A DNA stretch of 64,000 nucleotides from a virus. Below are positions 39,322 to 46,178 of this stretch, piece after piece (positions within the stretch are counted from its first letter, which is position 1; each line of letters begins with the position of its first letter). The stretch lies in the IMG/VR virus record IMGVR_UViG_3300009184_000029, positions 158,830-222,829 of that record; one strand, given 5' to 3'. Below the pieces are notes generated by a model, which ran no database searches, was not told the DNA's origin, and saw only the letters and a list, made by a program, of their open reading frames with translations. Position numbers and translations under genes: made by a program.

Positions 39322-41479
39322 TATCGTTAGTCACTCCACTAGCACTTCCTATTCTATTTGATGTAAATGTGAAATCTGATGGGTATGATGGATTCCATCC
39401 GGCAATCTGTTGTATATATGTCAGTTTAGGACCTGTAAAGGTACTACCATAGAAAGATTGGTTAATTTCTACACCAGGTACTGGTTCCTTTTGAACTATT
39501 GTTCTCTCACCTATTCCTAAATAAGGACATACTCTATAAACGTATGTGTATATTGACGCTGATGGTGTAGGTGTATTAGTTGGTGTTAAAGTAGGTGTTG
39601 TGGTAACAGTTTGAGTCGGTGTTTGACTAGGTACAGGAGTACAGAATCTACAATCAAATAAATTCCCACTATCAACACTATTTAAAGTGTTTAAAGGTGA
39701 ACTGAATACTTCCCCAATAAACGCTCCGCAAATTGATACGTTATCAACGGTTGCTTTAATTATTGCCCCTATTGGTAGAGTCCAAGCCACACTAACTAAA
39801 TAAACTTGACCTGTCGAACAATCTCTAAGTTGTTTTGTTAACTGACTTGTAAATGATTTTTGGAATATATTAAATGTTGTTTCACCTGTAACAAAACAAT
39901 TCTTAGCTGCGTTAGTTGGGGTTAATGTTGGTGTTTGAGAAGGTAGGGGAGGACTTATTGTCACACCTGATACTGAAACTGATTTACCATAACAAACTTG
40001 AGTTGGAGTTGGTGTAGTTGTCGGAGTTGTTGTTAATGTTGGGGTAAGTGTGGGAGTTGGTGTGATTAAACTTGAAATTGAAAAATCACAATTAAAAATA
40101 GAATCAAATGTGAATGTTGAACAATCGATATTAGGTGTTGGGGTAGGTGTTGCAGGTATGTTCGCAAAAAATGATGAACTGAAATCAGGACATAATCCAT
40201 AGTAAGGACTTGCTCCCGATATAACACAATCATATCCTGGTAAAGTACCTAAACACCATCCTGTATAACCTGTGTTATAATATATAAATGCGGGTGTCGT
40301 TGATGTATTAGAATAATAGATATTATATCCGTTATATGTCTTATATCTATAATATGTTCCATCATATTGTGAGTACCCACTAAAGTTAGTGTAAATATAA
40401 TATTGTGAAGTTGGGCAACCTGTAAGAGGGGTTACTGTTGGTGTTGGGGTTGGAGTTGATGTGTTTGAAGGTGATACAGTTGGAAATGCTGATAAAGTTG
40501 GTAGTGGTGTATGTGTAATACTTGGAGTTGGAGTATTACTTGCAGTCGGTGTATTGGTTACACCTGGTGTTTCAGTTATTGATGGTGTTGGTGTTTGAGT
40601 GGATGTAATTGTTGGTGTAGGACTTGGAGTTCTTGTTGGGGTATTTGATGGTGTGATTGAAATTGTTGGAGTTACAGTTGCGGTTTGTGTTGGGGTTGGA
40701 GTCACTGAAGTTATACAACCTGCATCAGTTAAACATGCGATATTTGGATTGTAGTATGTACTTGTGAAAGCTGATGAATTTGCGACAGAATTATATAAAG
40801 TGTTATCTTTATAATAACTAAATCTTACATAATCACTTAAATTTGTTAGGGAACTATTAACATTAACACATATTGTTGTGGACGTTATTGAGGTATAGGA
40901 TAATTTATTATACACCCCAGGACACGTGTAGTACTCTAAAGATAATCTGTTATTATTTACTGGTGAAGTATTACCTGACGCCGAATTAAGGTCTGATTGT
41001 CGAATTGTAAATTGAATACAATTACATAAAGATGTTGTTGATGGGGTTACGGTTGCGGTTGGTGTTTTAGTTTGAGTTGTGGTTGGAGTACTTGTTAATG
41101 TAATCGTAGGTGTCGGTGTTTGAGTTGCAGTATTAGTTGGGGTTGGTGTGTGAGTAGGAGTTGCCGAAGGAGTGTTAGTTGGAGTTGATGTTGGAGCAGC
41201 GGTTGAGGTTGGTGTAGGTGTTGGAACACTAGCACATGTGTATATTGTTGTACATTGTGTACAACTTGTGTAAGTTATACCATTACCTGACAAGTAGTTA
41301 TACACAGGTAATCCTGATGTAAAAGTAGTATATACTGCTAAACTACAGCCTGTGTAACTATCCGTCTGAATATAGTACGTTGTACCTGCGGAGAAAGAAT
41401 ACGTGGGTGAAAGGTATTGAAACTGAAATCGTGAACCATCACAACAACCCGAAAATCCTATCCAATTTAAACTTGCCAT
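39311..41479 (-). CDS. Modular fibre/adhesin with multiple Thr-Pro linkers (722 aa)
   Basis: Minus-strand member of the adhesin family. Residues 1-88 form a small Cys-rich domain ('FSGCCDGSRFQF' to 'TSCTQCTTIYTCAS'), similar in plan to the head of the gene at 34418. Several Thr-Pro linkers (about 88-150, 262-345 and shorter ones further on) alternate with small beta domains that are Tyr- and Cys-rich. The C-terminal domain holds 'QKEPVPGVEINQSFYG'. It starts in a TAATG overlap with the upstream 73-residue gene. Its 3' end collides with the resolvase gene. Likely a surface-exposed fibre. Confidence 0.65.
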   Translation of the reverse strand: MASLNWIGFSGCCDGSRFQFQYLSPTYSFSAGTTYYIQTDSYTGCSLAVYTTFTSGLPVYNYLSGNGITYTSCTQCTTIYTCASVPTPTPTSTAAPTSTPTNTPSATPTHTPTPTNTATQTPTPTITLTSTPTTTQTKTPTATVTPSTTSLCNCIQFTIRQSDLNSASGNTSPVNNNRLSLEYYTCPGVYNKLSYTSITSTTICVNVNSSLTNLSDYVRFSYYKDNTLYNSVANSSAFTSTYYNPNIACLTDAGCITSVTPTPTQTATVTPTISITPSNTPTRTPSPTPTITSTQTPTPSITETPGVTNTPTASNTPTPSITHTPLPTLSAFPTVSPSNTSTPTPTPTVTPLTGCPTSQYYIYTNFSGYSQYDGTYYRYKTYNGYNIYYSNTSTTPAFIYYNTGYTGWCLGTLPGYDCVISGASPYYGLCPDFSSSFFANIPATPTPTPNIDCSTFTFDSIFNCDFSISSLITPTPTLTPTLTTTPTTTPTPTQVCYGKSVSVSGVTISPPLPSQTPTLTPTNAAKNCFVTGETTFNIFQKSFTSQLTKQLRDCSTGQVYLVSVAWTLPIGAIIKATVDNVSICGAFIGEVFSSPLNTLNSVDSGNLFDCRFCTPVPSQTPTQTVTTTPTLTPTNTPTPSASIYTYVYRVCPYLGIGERTIVQKEPVPGVEINQSFYGSTFTGPKLTYIQQIAGWNPSYPSDFTFTSNRIGSASGVTNDINC

Positions 41480-41700
41480 TATACGTTAAAACAACTTATT
41501 AATGTACAAGTATCGTTATCAATTACTTTCAAACAATACTGTGTATTTTTATCATATGGAGGTGGTACAGTAAAATTATAAGGTAACTCACCTGATGTTA
41601 TTTGTGAAACGTAAATACAATTAGATTGATTTGAGTCACAAATGAAAATTTGGTAAGGAGTTGAACCTGTTATATTATTAACTGTTACTTGTACTGACAT
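41479..41700 (-). CDS. Stand-alone small Cys module protein (73 aa)
   Basis: The whole protein corresponds to the N-terminal module of the fibre proteins encoded at 31091 and 32925: 'VNNITGSTPYQIFICDSNQSNC' at the N-terminus and 'LKVIDNDTCTLISCFNV' at the end. It lacks the Thr-Pro linker and distal domain. It overlaps the following minus-strand fibre gene by one base (TAATG), so the two are co-translated. A role as a separate head or assembly piece for the fibre is inference. Confidence 0.65.
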   Translation of the reverse strand: MSVQVTVNNITGSTPYQIFICDSNQSNCIYVSQITSGELPYNFTVPPPYDKNTQYCLKVIDNDTCTLISCFNV

Positions 41701-41772
41701 ATTTTATAAATAAATATAGAAAATGGTAAAACTTTGTGAAGTTTGACAAACCTAAGTTTTTAATTATATTTT

Positions 41773-42675
41773 ATGAATATGGATGACAACGAAATTTTAG
41801 TGGAAATTATTAGAGACTTGTTTGGTAAAGAGAAAAATTATTACCAAACAAAAGGGCAAATTTCTGTAAATTGTCCATATTGTGATGATGGAAAAAACAA
41901 GGGAAATTTAGAAATTAATATGAATGAACACGTCTTCAAATGTTGGTCGTGTTCTGATAGTAACGGCACCCATGGACATTTGGGTAAACTAATGGACATG
42001 TTTGGTACCAAGAGACAAAAAAAGATATATGATTTATTTAAACCTAAAGATGTTAATTTCAAAGAATACCGGGTAAAAAAAATAGAATTACCAAAAGAGT
42101 TTATTCAATTTAAGGATGTTAATCCAATACACATTCCACACAAAGAGGCTGTTAAATATTTGAAAACTAGGGGAATTACAAATCAAATGGTTGAAAAATA
42201 TAATATTGGATTTGCAACAGACGGAGAATATTCAGGTAGAATTATTGTTCCTTCATATAATTTGGATGGGGAATTAAATTATTTCATATCAAGAGCTTGG
42301 TTTAAGACAAAAAATAAATATAAAAATCCTGAAGCTCCAAAAGAAACAATAATATTTAATGAAAAATTTATAGATTGGGATTTACCTATTTACGTATGTG
42401 AGGGTGTTTTCGATGGATTCTTCACCCCAAATCCTGTGATACTTTTAGGTAAAGTTATGAGTGATTTATTATTTGAAAAGATATATGATAACGCAAAATC
42501 AGATGTGATAATTTGTTTAGACTCAGATGCTTGGATGGATGCCCAAAAATTATATAACCAATTAAATGGTGGTAAATTAAGGGGTAGAGTTAAAATATTA
42601 AAATTACCTAAAAATTCTGACATCGCAGATTTGAGAGGTAATATTGAAAGTTATTTTTATAAAATGAGTTATTGA
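41773..42675 (+). CDS. DNA primase (DnaG/gp61-like)
   Basis: Makes RNA primers for lagging-strand synthesis with the gp41-like helicase. The N-terminal zinc finger is intact: Cys34 and Cys37 ('NCPYCDDG'), Cys57 and Cys60 ('FKCWSCSD'), followed by His67/His69. A TOPRIM-type core follows: 'IYVCEGVFDGFF' (catalytic Glu) and 'VIICLDSDAWMDA' (DxD). Length is 300 aa against about 340 for T4 gp61. The ATG at 41773 is followed by a second ATG two codons later. It is divergent from the minus-strand fibre pair. Confidence 0.88.
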   Translation: MNMDDNEILVEIIRDLFGKEKNYYQTKGQISVNCPYCDDGKNKGNLEINMNEHVFKCWSCSDSNGTHGHLGKLMDMFGTKRQKKIYDLFKPKDVNFKEYRVKKIELPKEFIQFKDVNPIHIPHKEAVKYLKTRGITNQMVEKYNIGFATDGEYSGRIIVPSYNLDGELNYFISRAWFKTKNKYKNPEAPKETIIFNEKFIDWDLPIYVCEGVFDGFFTPNPVILLGKVMSDLLFEKIYDNAKSDVIICLDSDAWMDAQKLYNQLNGGKLRGRVKILKLPKNSDIADLRGNIESYFYKMSY

Positions 42676-42676
42676 T

Positions 42677-43048
42677 ATGAGTAAATACGGATATGTGACT
42701 GAGAACGTAAAAAACATAAAACCTAGATTTTATGTTTATTCTGACGAATACAGGGATTTAAGAACAAAATTATATGATTACGGATATGATTATAAAAAAA
42801 CACCAGTTGTTTTAGATAGAAAAAATAGAATAATTAGTGGTGTTTTCACGTATAACGCCATAAAAGATGGATATGGCGACGTTGATTTAACAGTTAATAG
42901 AATAAGACTATCAGTGTATGGTTTACTATCTATTACCCCTATTTTATTTATATTAAACTATCTACCATTTAATAAAAAAATAACAAAGTTTTTGATTGAC
43001 AAAAACTTATTACCTAAAAATTATGAATTTAAAAGAAACCGCAAGTGA
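42677..43048 (+). CDS. Hypothetical protein with C-terminal membrane segment (123 aa)
   Basis: Starts one base after the primase stop. Residues about 44-75 ('TPVVLDRKNRIISGVFTYNAIKDGYGDVDLTV') faintly resemble the ParB/Srx nuclease-like fold (hydrophobic-D-x-x-x-x-I-I-x-G ... A), but the catalytic His/Arg of that motif are missing. Residues about 81-98 are hydrophobic ('YGLLSITPILFILNYLPF') and may be a membrane anchor or buried helix. The C-terminus is basic. Function unknown. Confidence 0.55.
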   Translation: MSKYGYVTENVKNIKPRFYVYSDEYRDLRTKLYDYGYDYKKTPVVLDRKNRIISGVFTYNAIKDGYGDVDLTVNRIRLSVYGLLSITPILFILNYLPFNKKITKFLIDKNLLPKNYEFKRNRK

Positions 43049-43877
43049 GATACGAGATATTTTACTTAAAAAAAGAGAAGAGTTAAACTTAACATTCTTT
43101 GAAGAAACCCACACTTATTTTATGAAAGATTTGGATGGGGAGGTTAAGAACACCTTCCCTTCAGTTTCAAAAGTCTTAAAAAAGTTTTATCCTGAGTTCC
43201 CAACTGACGAAGCTGCGGAAAAAAAGTCTAAGGGTGACCCTGTACTTAAACAACAATTAATAGAAGAATGGGCGGCAGCTGGAGATTACTCTACAAATAT
43301 GGGAAGTCGTGTTCATTTTATGTTGGAAAAAAAACTTATTGAAAAATATGGTAACTACAAAGAGGTAAGACAACCAATATTTGATTGTGATTTTACACAG
43401 ATATTAAAAGGTGATAGTATGATATCTGCCGGTTCAAAATACCTTAAACTTATGGAAGGTAGAGATGTTGTATTGTTGGATACTGAAATGGTTTTAGGTC
43501 ATCCTGAATTAGGATATACTGGACAACCTGATAAAATTTGGTTGGTTATTAACAAAAAGGGTGATGAGTTTGGATTGTTAATAACGGATTGGAAAACAAA
43601 TAAGCCAAAAAACTTCCAATCCAATAATTTTACAAAACCAATGTTTAGACCTTTTGAAAACCAACCAAATACTGCTTTGGGTCACTATTATGTTCAGTTA
43701 CCACTTTATGGTAAATTATTACTTAAAATGTTAGAAGGAACAAAATATGAAAACATTAGATTATATGGATGTATTGTTGTATTATTGAGAGAAGATTCAG
43801 AATACGAAGAGTATCGTGTCCCACAAGATGTAATTGATACTGTTCTTAATATGAACGTAAAGGATTATTTAAATTGA
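43023..43877 (+). CDS. PD-(D/E)XK superfamily exonuclease (RecB-like)
   Basis: Predicted DNA exonuclease. Motif order is right for the RecB/lambda-exo-like family: His98 in 'GSRVHFM', Glu155 in 'LLDTEMVLG', Asp170 in 'GQPDKIWL', and Asp189-x-Lys191 in 'LLITDWKTNK', followed by 'YYVQLPLYGKLL' (a Gln-Tyr-type motif). The frame is open to 42996, but the ATG at 43023 gives MNLKETASE and only a 26-base overlap with the previous gene. It lies in a recombination/replication cluster with primase and gp47/gp46. Confidence 0.8.
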   Translation: MNLKETASEIRDILLKKREELNLTFFEETHTYFMKDLDGEVKNTFPSVSKVLKKFYPEFPTDEAAEKKSKGDPVLKQQLIEEWAAAGDYSTNMGSRVHFMLEKKLIEKYGNYKEVRQPIFDCDFTQILKGDSMISAGSKYLKLMEGRDVVLLDTEMVLGHPELGYTGQPDKIWLVINKKGDEFGLLITDWKTNKPKNFQSNNFTKPMFRPFENQPNTALGHYYVQLPLYGKLLLKMLEGTKYENIRLYGCIVVLLREDSEYEEYRVPQDVIDTVLNMNVKDYLN

Positions 43878-43904
43878 CAATCACCTTAAAAATTAATATA
43901 TTTA
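43874..43904 (+). promoter_or_regulatory. Possible promoter before the small gene cluster at 43911
   Basis: TTGACA (43874-43879) and TATATTTA (43897-43904, 7 of 8 to TAnnTTTG) are 17 bases apart. The box ends 6 bases before the ATG, implying a leaderless or nearly leaderless message. A/T richness makes chance matches likely. Confidence 0.3.
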
Positions 43905-43910
43905 AAAACT

Positions 43911-44129
43911 ATGATAAAACTAACATTTTACACAAAAAACAAACAAGTTACCGTTGATTTTGGTGACCTACACCACGAATCCTACGAGAATGTACCGACA
44001 GTACAAGTAAGAGATGGGTACTATGAAGTTATGAAGCGAATTGATAGTGATACCGCTCCTGTAGGTTACACAACAATTCCTGTACTTAGAGTGCCAATTA
44101 ATAATACAATAATGTTTATAGAAGAATAA
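43911..44129 (+). CDS. Small hypothetical protein (72 aa)
   Basis: Short beta-rich soluble protein ('IKLTFYTKNKQVTVDFGDLHH', 'TTIPVLRVPINNTIMFIEE'); no family recognised. It starts 33 bases after the nuclease gene and 1 base before the next start. A TTGAC/TATATTTA pair lies immediately upstream and could give a near-leaderless transcript. Confidence 0.55.
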   Translation: MIKLTFYTKNKQVTVDFGDLHHESYENVPTVQVRDGYYEVMKRIDSDTAPVGYTTIPVLRVPINNTIMFIEE

Positions 44130-44130
44130 T

Positions 44131-44364
44131 ATGGAATTAGAAAAACCAAGAATTAATTTAAGAGAAATGAACTTTGTCAAATGCGACGCATGTGAGTTTG
44201 ACCAGTTCAAAGAGGTAACCTATTTAAAGTTAGTACCAAAACTAATGACAGGTTCACCTAATGACACAATCGTACCCTTCCCAACTTACGCTTGTTTGAA
44301 GTGTGGTCACATTAATGATGAATTAAACCCTTTCATACAAGATTCTCCTAAACTTGACTTATGA
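44131..44364 (+). CDS. Zinc-ribbon protein (77 aa)
   Basis: Two CxxC knuckles, Cys18/Cys21 ('VKCDACEF') and Cys55/Cys58 ('ACLKCGHIN'), define a probable zinc ribbon. The spacer holds a hydrophobic strand and 'MTGSPNDTIVPFPTY'. It overlaps the gp47-like gene by 4 bases, so it is translationally coupled to the recombination nuclease. It may be a nucleic-acid-binding or regulatory accessory factor; no specific role can be assigned. Confidence 0.7.
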   Translation: MELEKPRINLREMNFVKCDACEFDQFKEVTYLKLVPKLMTGSPNDTIVPFPTYACLKCGHINDELNPFIQDSPKLDL

Positions 44365-45140
44365 TTAAAAAAATAGTTCATTTCAGTGATTTACACATTC
44401 GTTTATTTAAAGACCATGACTTGTATAAGAGAATTTTACAAGATGCCTTCAAACAGTGGAGAGATATTGCTCCTGACCGTATTGTCTTTACTGGAGATTT
44501 AGTACACTCTAAAAACCAAATGACACCTGAACTTGTTGAGTTCATTGCTTGGGTATTAACTGAGTGTTCTAAGATTGCTAAAACAATCTTAATTCCTGGT
44601 AACCACGATTTCCTTGAGAATAATATGGAACGATTGGATGCTTTAACTCCTGTGGTTGATTCACTTCAAAATGAAATGGTTGTTTATTATAAGAATAGAG
44701 GTGTATATTCTGACCAAAACATTGATTGGTGTGTATATTCACTTATGGACCACAATATTCCACCTGAGATTGAAAAGTCTGACCGAGTTAAGATTGGATT
44801 GTTTCACGGACCGGTACAAGGATTGACAACCAATTTAGGTTTTAAATTTGAAGATGGATTTGAATCTTCAAAATTTGATGGATGTGATTTGGTATTCTGT
44901 GGAGATATTCATAAGAGACAAATTTTTGATATACCTGGTGGAAAGAAGGCTTATATGATTGGTTCCACGATTGTTCAGAACTATGGTGAAACGATTACAA
45001 AACATGGGTATGGAATTTACGATGTTGAGAAGGATGAATATGTTACGGTTGATTTACACAATCCAAAACCATTTATTGCATTTAGAATAAACTCTTACGA
45101 AGATATTGAGAATGGAACAGAAAAACTCGCTAACTATTGA
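44361..45140 (+). CDS. Recombination nuclease subunit, T4 gp47/SbcD/Mre11-like
   Basis: Metallophosphoesterase that forms the gp46/gp47 complex processing DNA ends. Motifs are visible: 'HFSDLHIR' (Asp10, His12), 'VFTGDLVHSK' (Asp46), 'IPGNHDF' (Asn81, His82), 'GLFHGP' and 'CGDIHKRQ'. Length is 259 aa against 339 in T4. The C-terminal capping/gp46-docking part appears reduced. The ATPase partner is three small genes further on (46179). Confidence 0.88.
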   Translation: MIKKIVHFSDLHIRLFKDHDLYKRILQDAFKQWRDIAPDRIVFTGDLVHSKNQMTPELVEFIAWVLTECSKIAKTILIPGNHDFLENNMERLDALTPVVDSLQNEMVVYYKNRGVYSDQNIDWCVYSLMDHNIPPEIEKSDRVKIGLFHGPVQGLTTNLGFKFEDGFESSKFDGCDLVFCGDIHKRQIFDIPGGKKAYMIGSTIVQNYGETITKHGYGIYDVEKDEYVTVDLHNPKPFIAFRINSYEDIENGTEKLANY

Positions 45141-45606
45141 TATTAGTAAGCAAGACCATAATGACTTAATTTCTTTTTGTGAATTAAATGAAATTAGTGA
45201 TATTGACGGATTTATTAAATTATGTTTCCGAAAGGGACTTATGATTGAAAAATACGGGCTTTTAAACCAGGGAAGTTTACCTGATATAATTGATAGGGAA
45301 CTTGAAAAAGAAGTTATTAAAGAAGTGATTGTTGAGAAAGAGGTTATTGTTGAAAAACCTGTAATTGATAACGAAAAGGTAGAAGAATTACAAAACGAAA
45401 TTTACATCCTAAAAGGTAAATTAGAAAATCAAAAAGAAGTTGAGTGTGGTAAACTCCAAGACACACTTATGGAACTTAATAGACAAATTGGAGATAAAAA
45501 TGAAATGATAAAAGAATTAAGAAGTAAGGTAGCAGACCTTGAAAATCTGACAAAAACTTCTTATGCTTTCTATCTAAAAAGTTCAAATTTAAAAGACAGA
45601 TTATGA
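45112..45606 (+). CDS. Hypothetical coiled-coil protein (164 aa)
   Basis: The N-terminal 50 residues ('LTIDISKQDHNDLISFCELNEISDIDGFIKLCFRKG') resemble a ribbon-helix-helix-like or small helical domain. Residues about 65-150 form a long coiled coil with repeated 'EVIVEKEVIVEKP' and 'ELRSKVADLENL'. It overlaps the gp47-like gene by 29 bases and the next gene by 4. A TTG at 45106 is an alternative start, but the ATG at 45112 is preferred. Located between gp47 and gp46, so an accessory role is possible. Confidence 0.6.
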   Translation: MEQKNSLTIDISKQDHNDLISFCELNEISDIDGFIKLCFRKGLMIEKYGLLNQGSLPDIIDRELEKEVIKEVIVEKEVIVEKPVIDNEKVEELQNEIYILKGKLENQKEVECGKLQDTLMELNRQIGDKNEMIKELRSKVADLENLTKTSYAFYLKSSNLKDRL

Positions 45607-45959
45607 TTACAACATTATTAGCTTGGTTTCTTATGAGCTACGGACTCATGAACATTATGGTTTACGGAAGTATTTTTAAAGGATTACGAAATGGTATTAG
45701 TAATATTGGGGATGCTAAAATTCCTTTAATATCAGGAATATTTAATTTCATTTCAGGTATTTTGGGATGTCCCATGTGTTTTAGTACTTGGGGAGGGTTC
45801 TTTTTGGGATTATTTATTTATTCCCCTTCACATCAGTTATTTGGAACAAATGAAATGATTGCATGGTTCTTTGACGGTATTATGTCATCAGGAGCTGTAT
45901 GGGCAATCAATGCATTTATTGAGTGGTTCGAACAAAACAGACCAAGTAAAAACGATTAA
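45603..45959 (+). CDS. Small integral membrane protein, possibly DUF1360-like (118 aa)
   Basis: Three hydrophobic segments: residues about 2-22, 42-75 and 87-108. The central 'GCPMCFSTWGGFFLGLFIY' (CxxC followed by Trp-Gly) is like the signature of small DUF1360-type membrane proteins. It is coupled by a 4-base ATGA overlap to the preceding coiled-coil gene. Function unknown; membrane location is inferred from hydrophobicity. Confidence 0.6.
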   Translation: MITTLLAWFLMSYGLMNIMVYGSIFKGLRNGISNIGDAKIPLISGIFNFISGILGCPMCFSTWGGFFLGLFIYSPSHQLFGTNEMIAWFFDGIMSSGAVWAINAFIEWFEQNRPSKND

Positions 45960-45976
45960 TTTTAAACTATATAATT

Positions 45977-46162
45977 ATGCCAAAATCAAGACAAAGAAAG
46001 GACCACAAAAAGAAGGCCCAAGCTAGAAAAAGAAAAGTGGCTCAAGCCCAACAAATGTACCAAAAAATGATGAATTCCGCAATGATGGAACAAATACAAA
46101 AACTGAAGTCCGCTCAATCAGGAACAACAGAAAGTGATGAACCTGTTCAGCAAACCGTTTAA
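45977..46162 (+). CDS. Small basic protein (61 aa)
   Basis: Highly basic N-terminus ('PKSRQRKDHKKKAQARKRK') followed by a Gln/Met-rich helix and an acidic tail. This could be a nucleic-acid-binding peptide. Similar small basic proteins recur in T4-like phages; no function is known to me. It lies between the membrane protein and the gp46-like gene. Confidence 0.6.
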   Translation: MPKSRQRKDHKKKAQARKRKVAQAQQMYQKMMNSAMMEQIQKLKSAQSGTTESDEPVQQTV

Positions 46163-46178
46163 TTTAGAGCAAGTAAAG

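Noticed and set aside
28909-41700. Diversity-generating retroelement acting on fibre tips
   Set aside because: No reverse transcriptase and no template/variable repeat pair seen in this window; it might exist outside.
42677-43048. ParB-like nuclease assignment
   Set aside because: Only a weak hydrophobic pattern; the conserved Gly-His-His-Arg core is absent.
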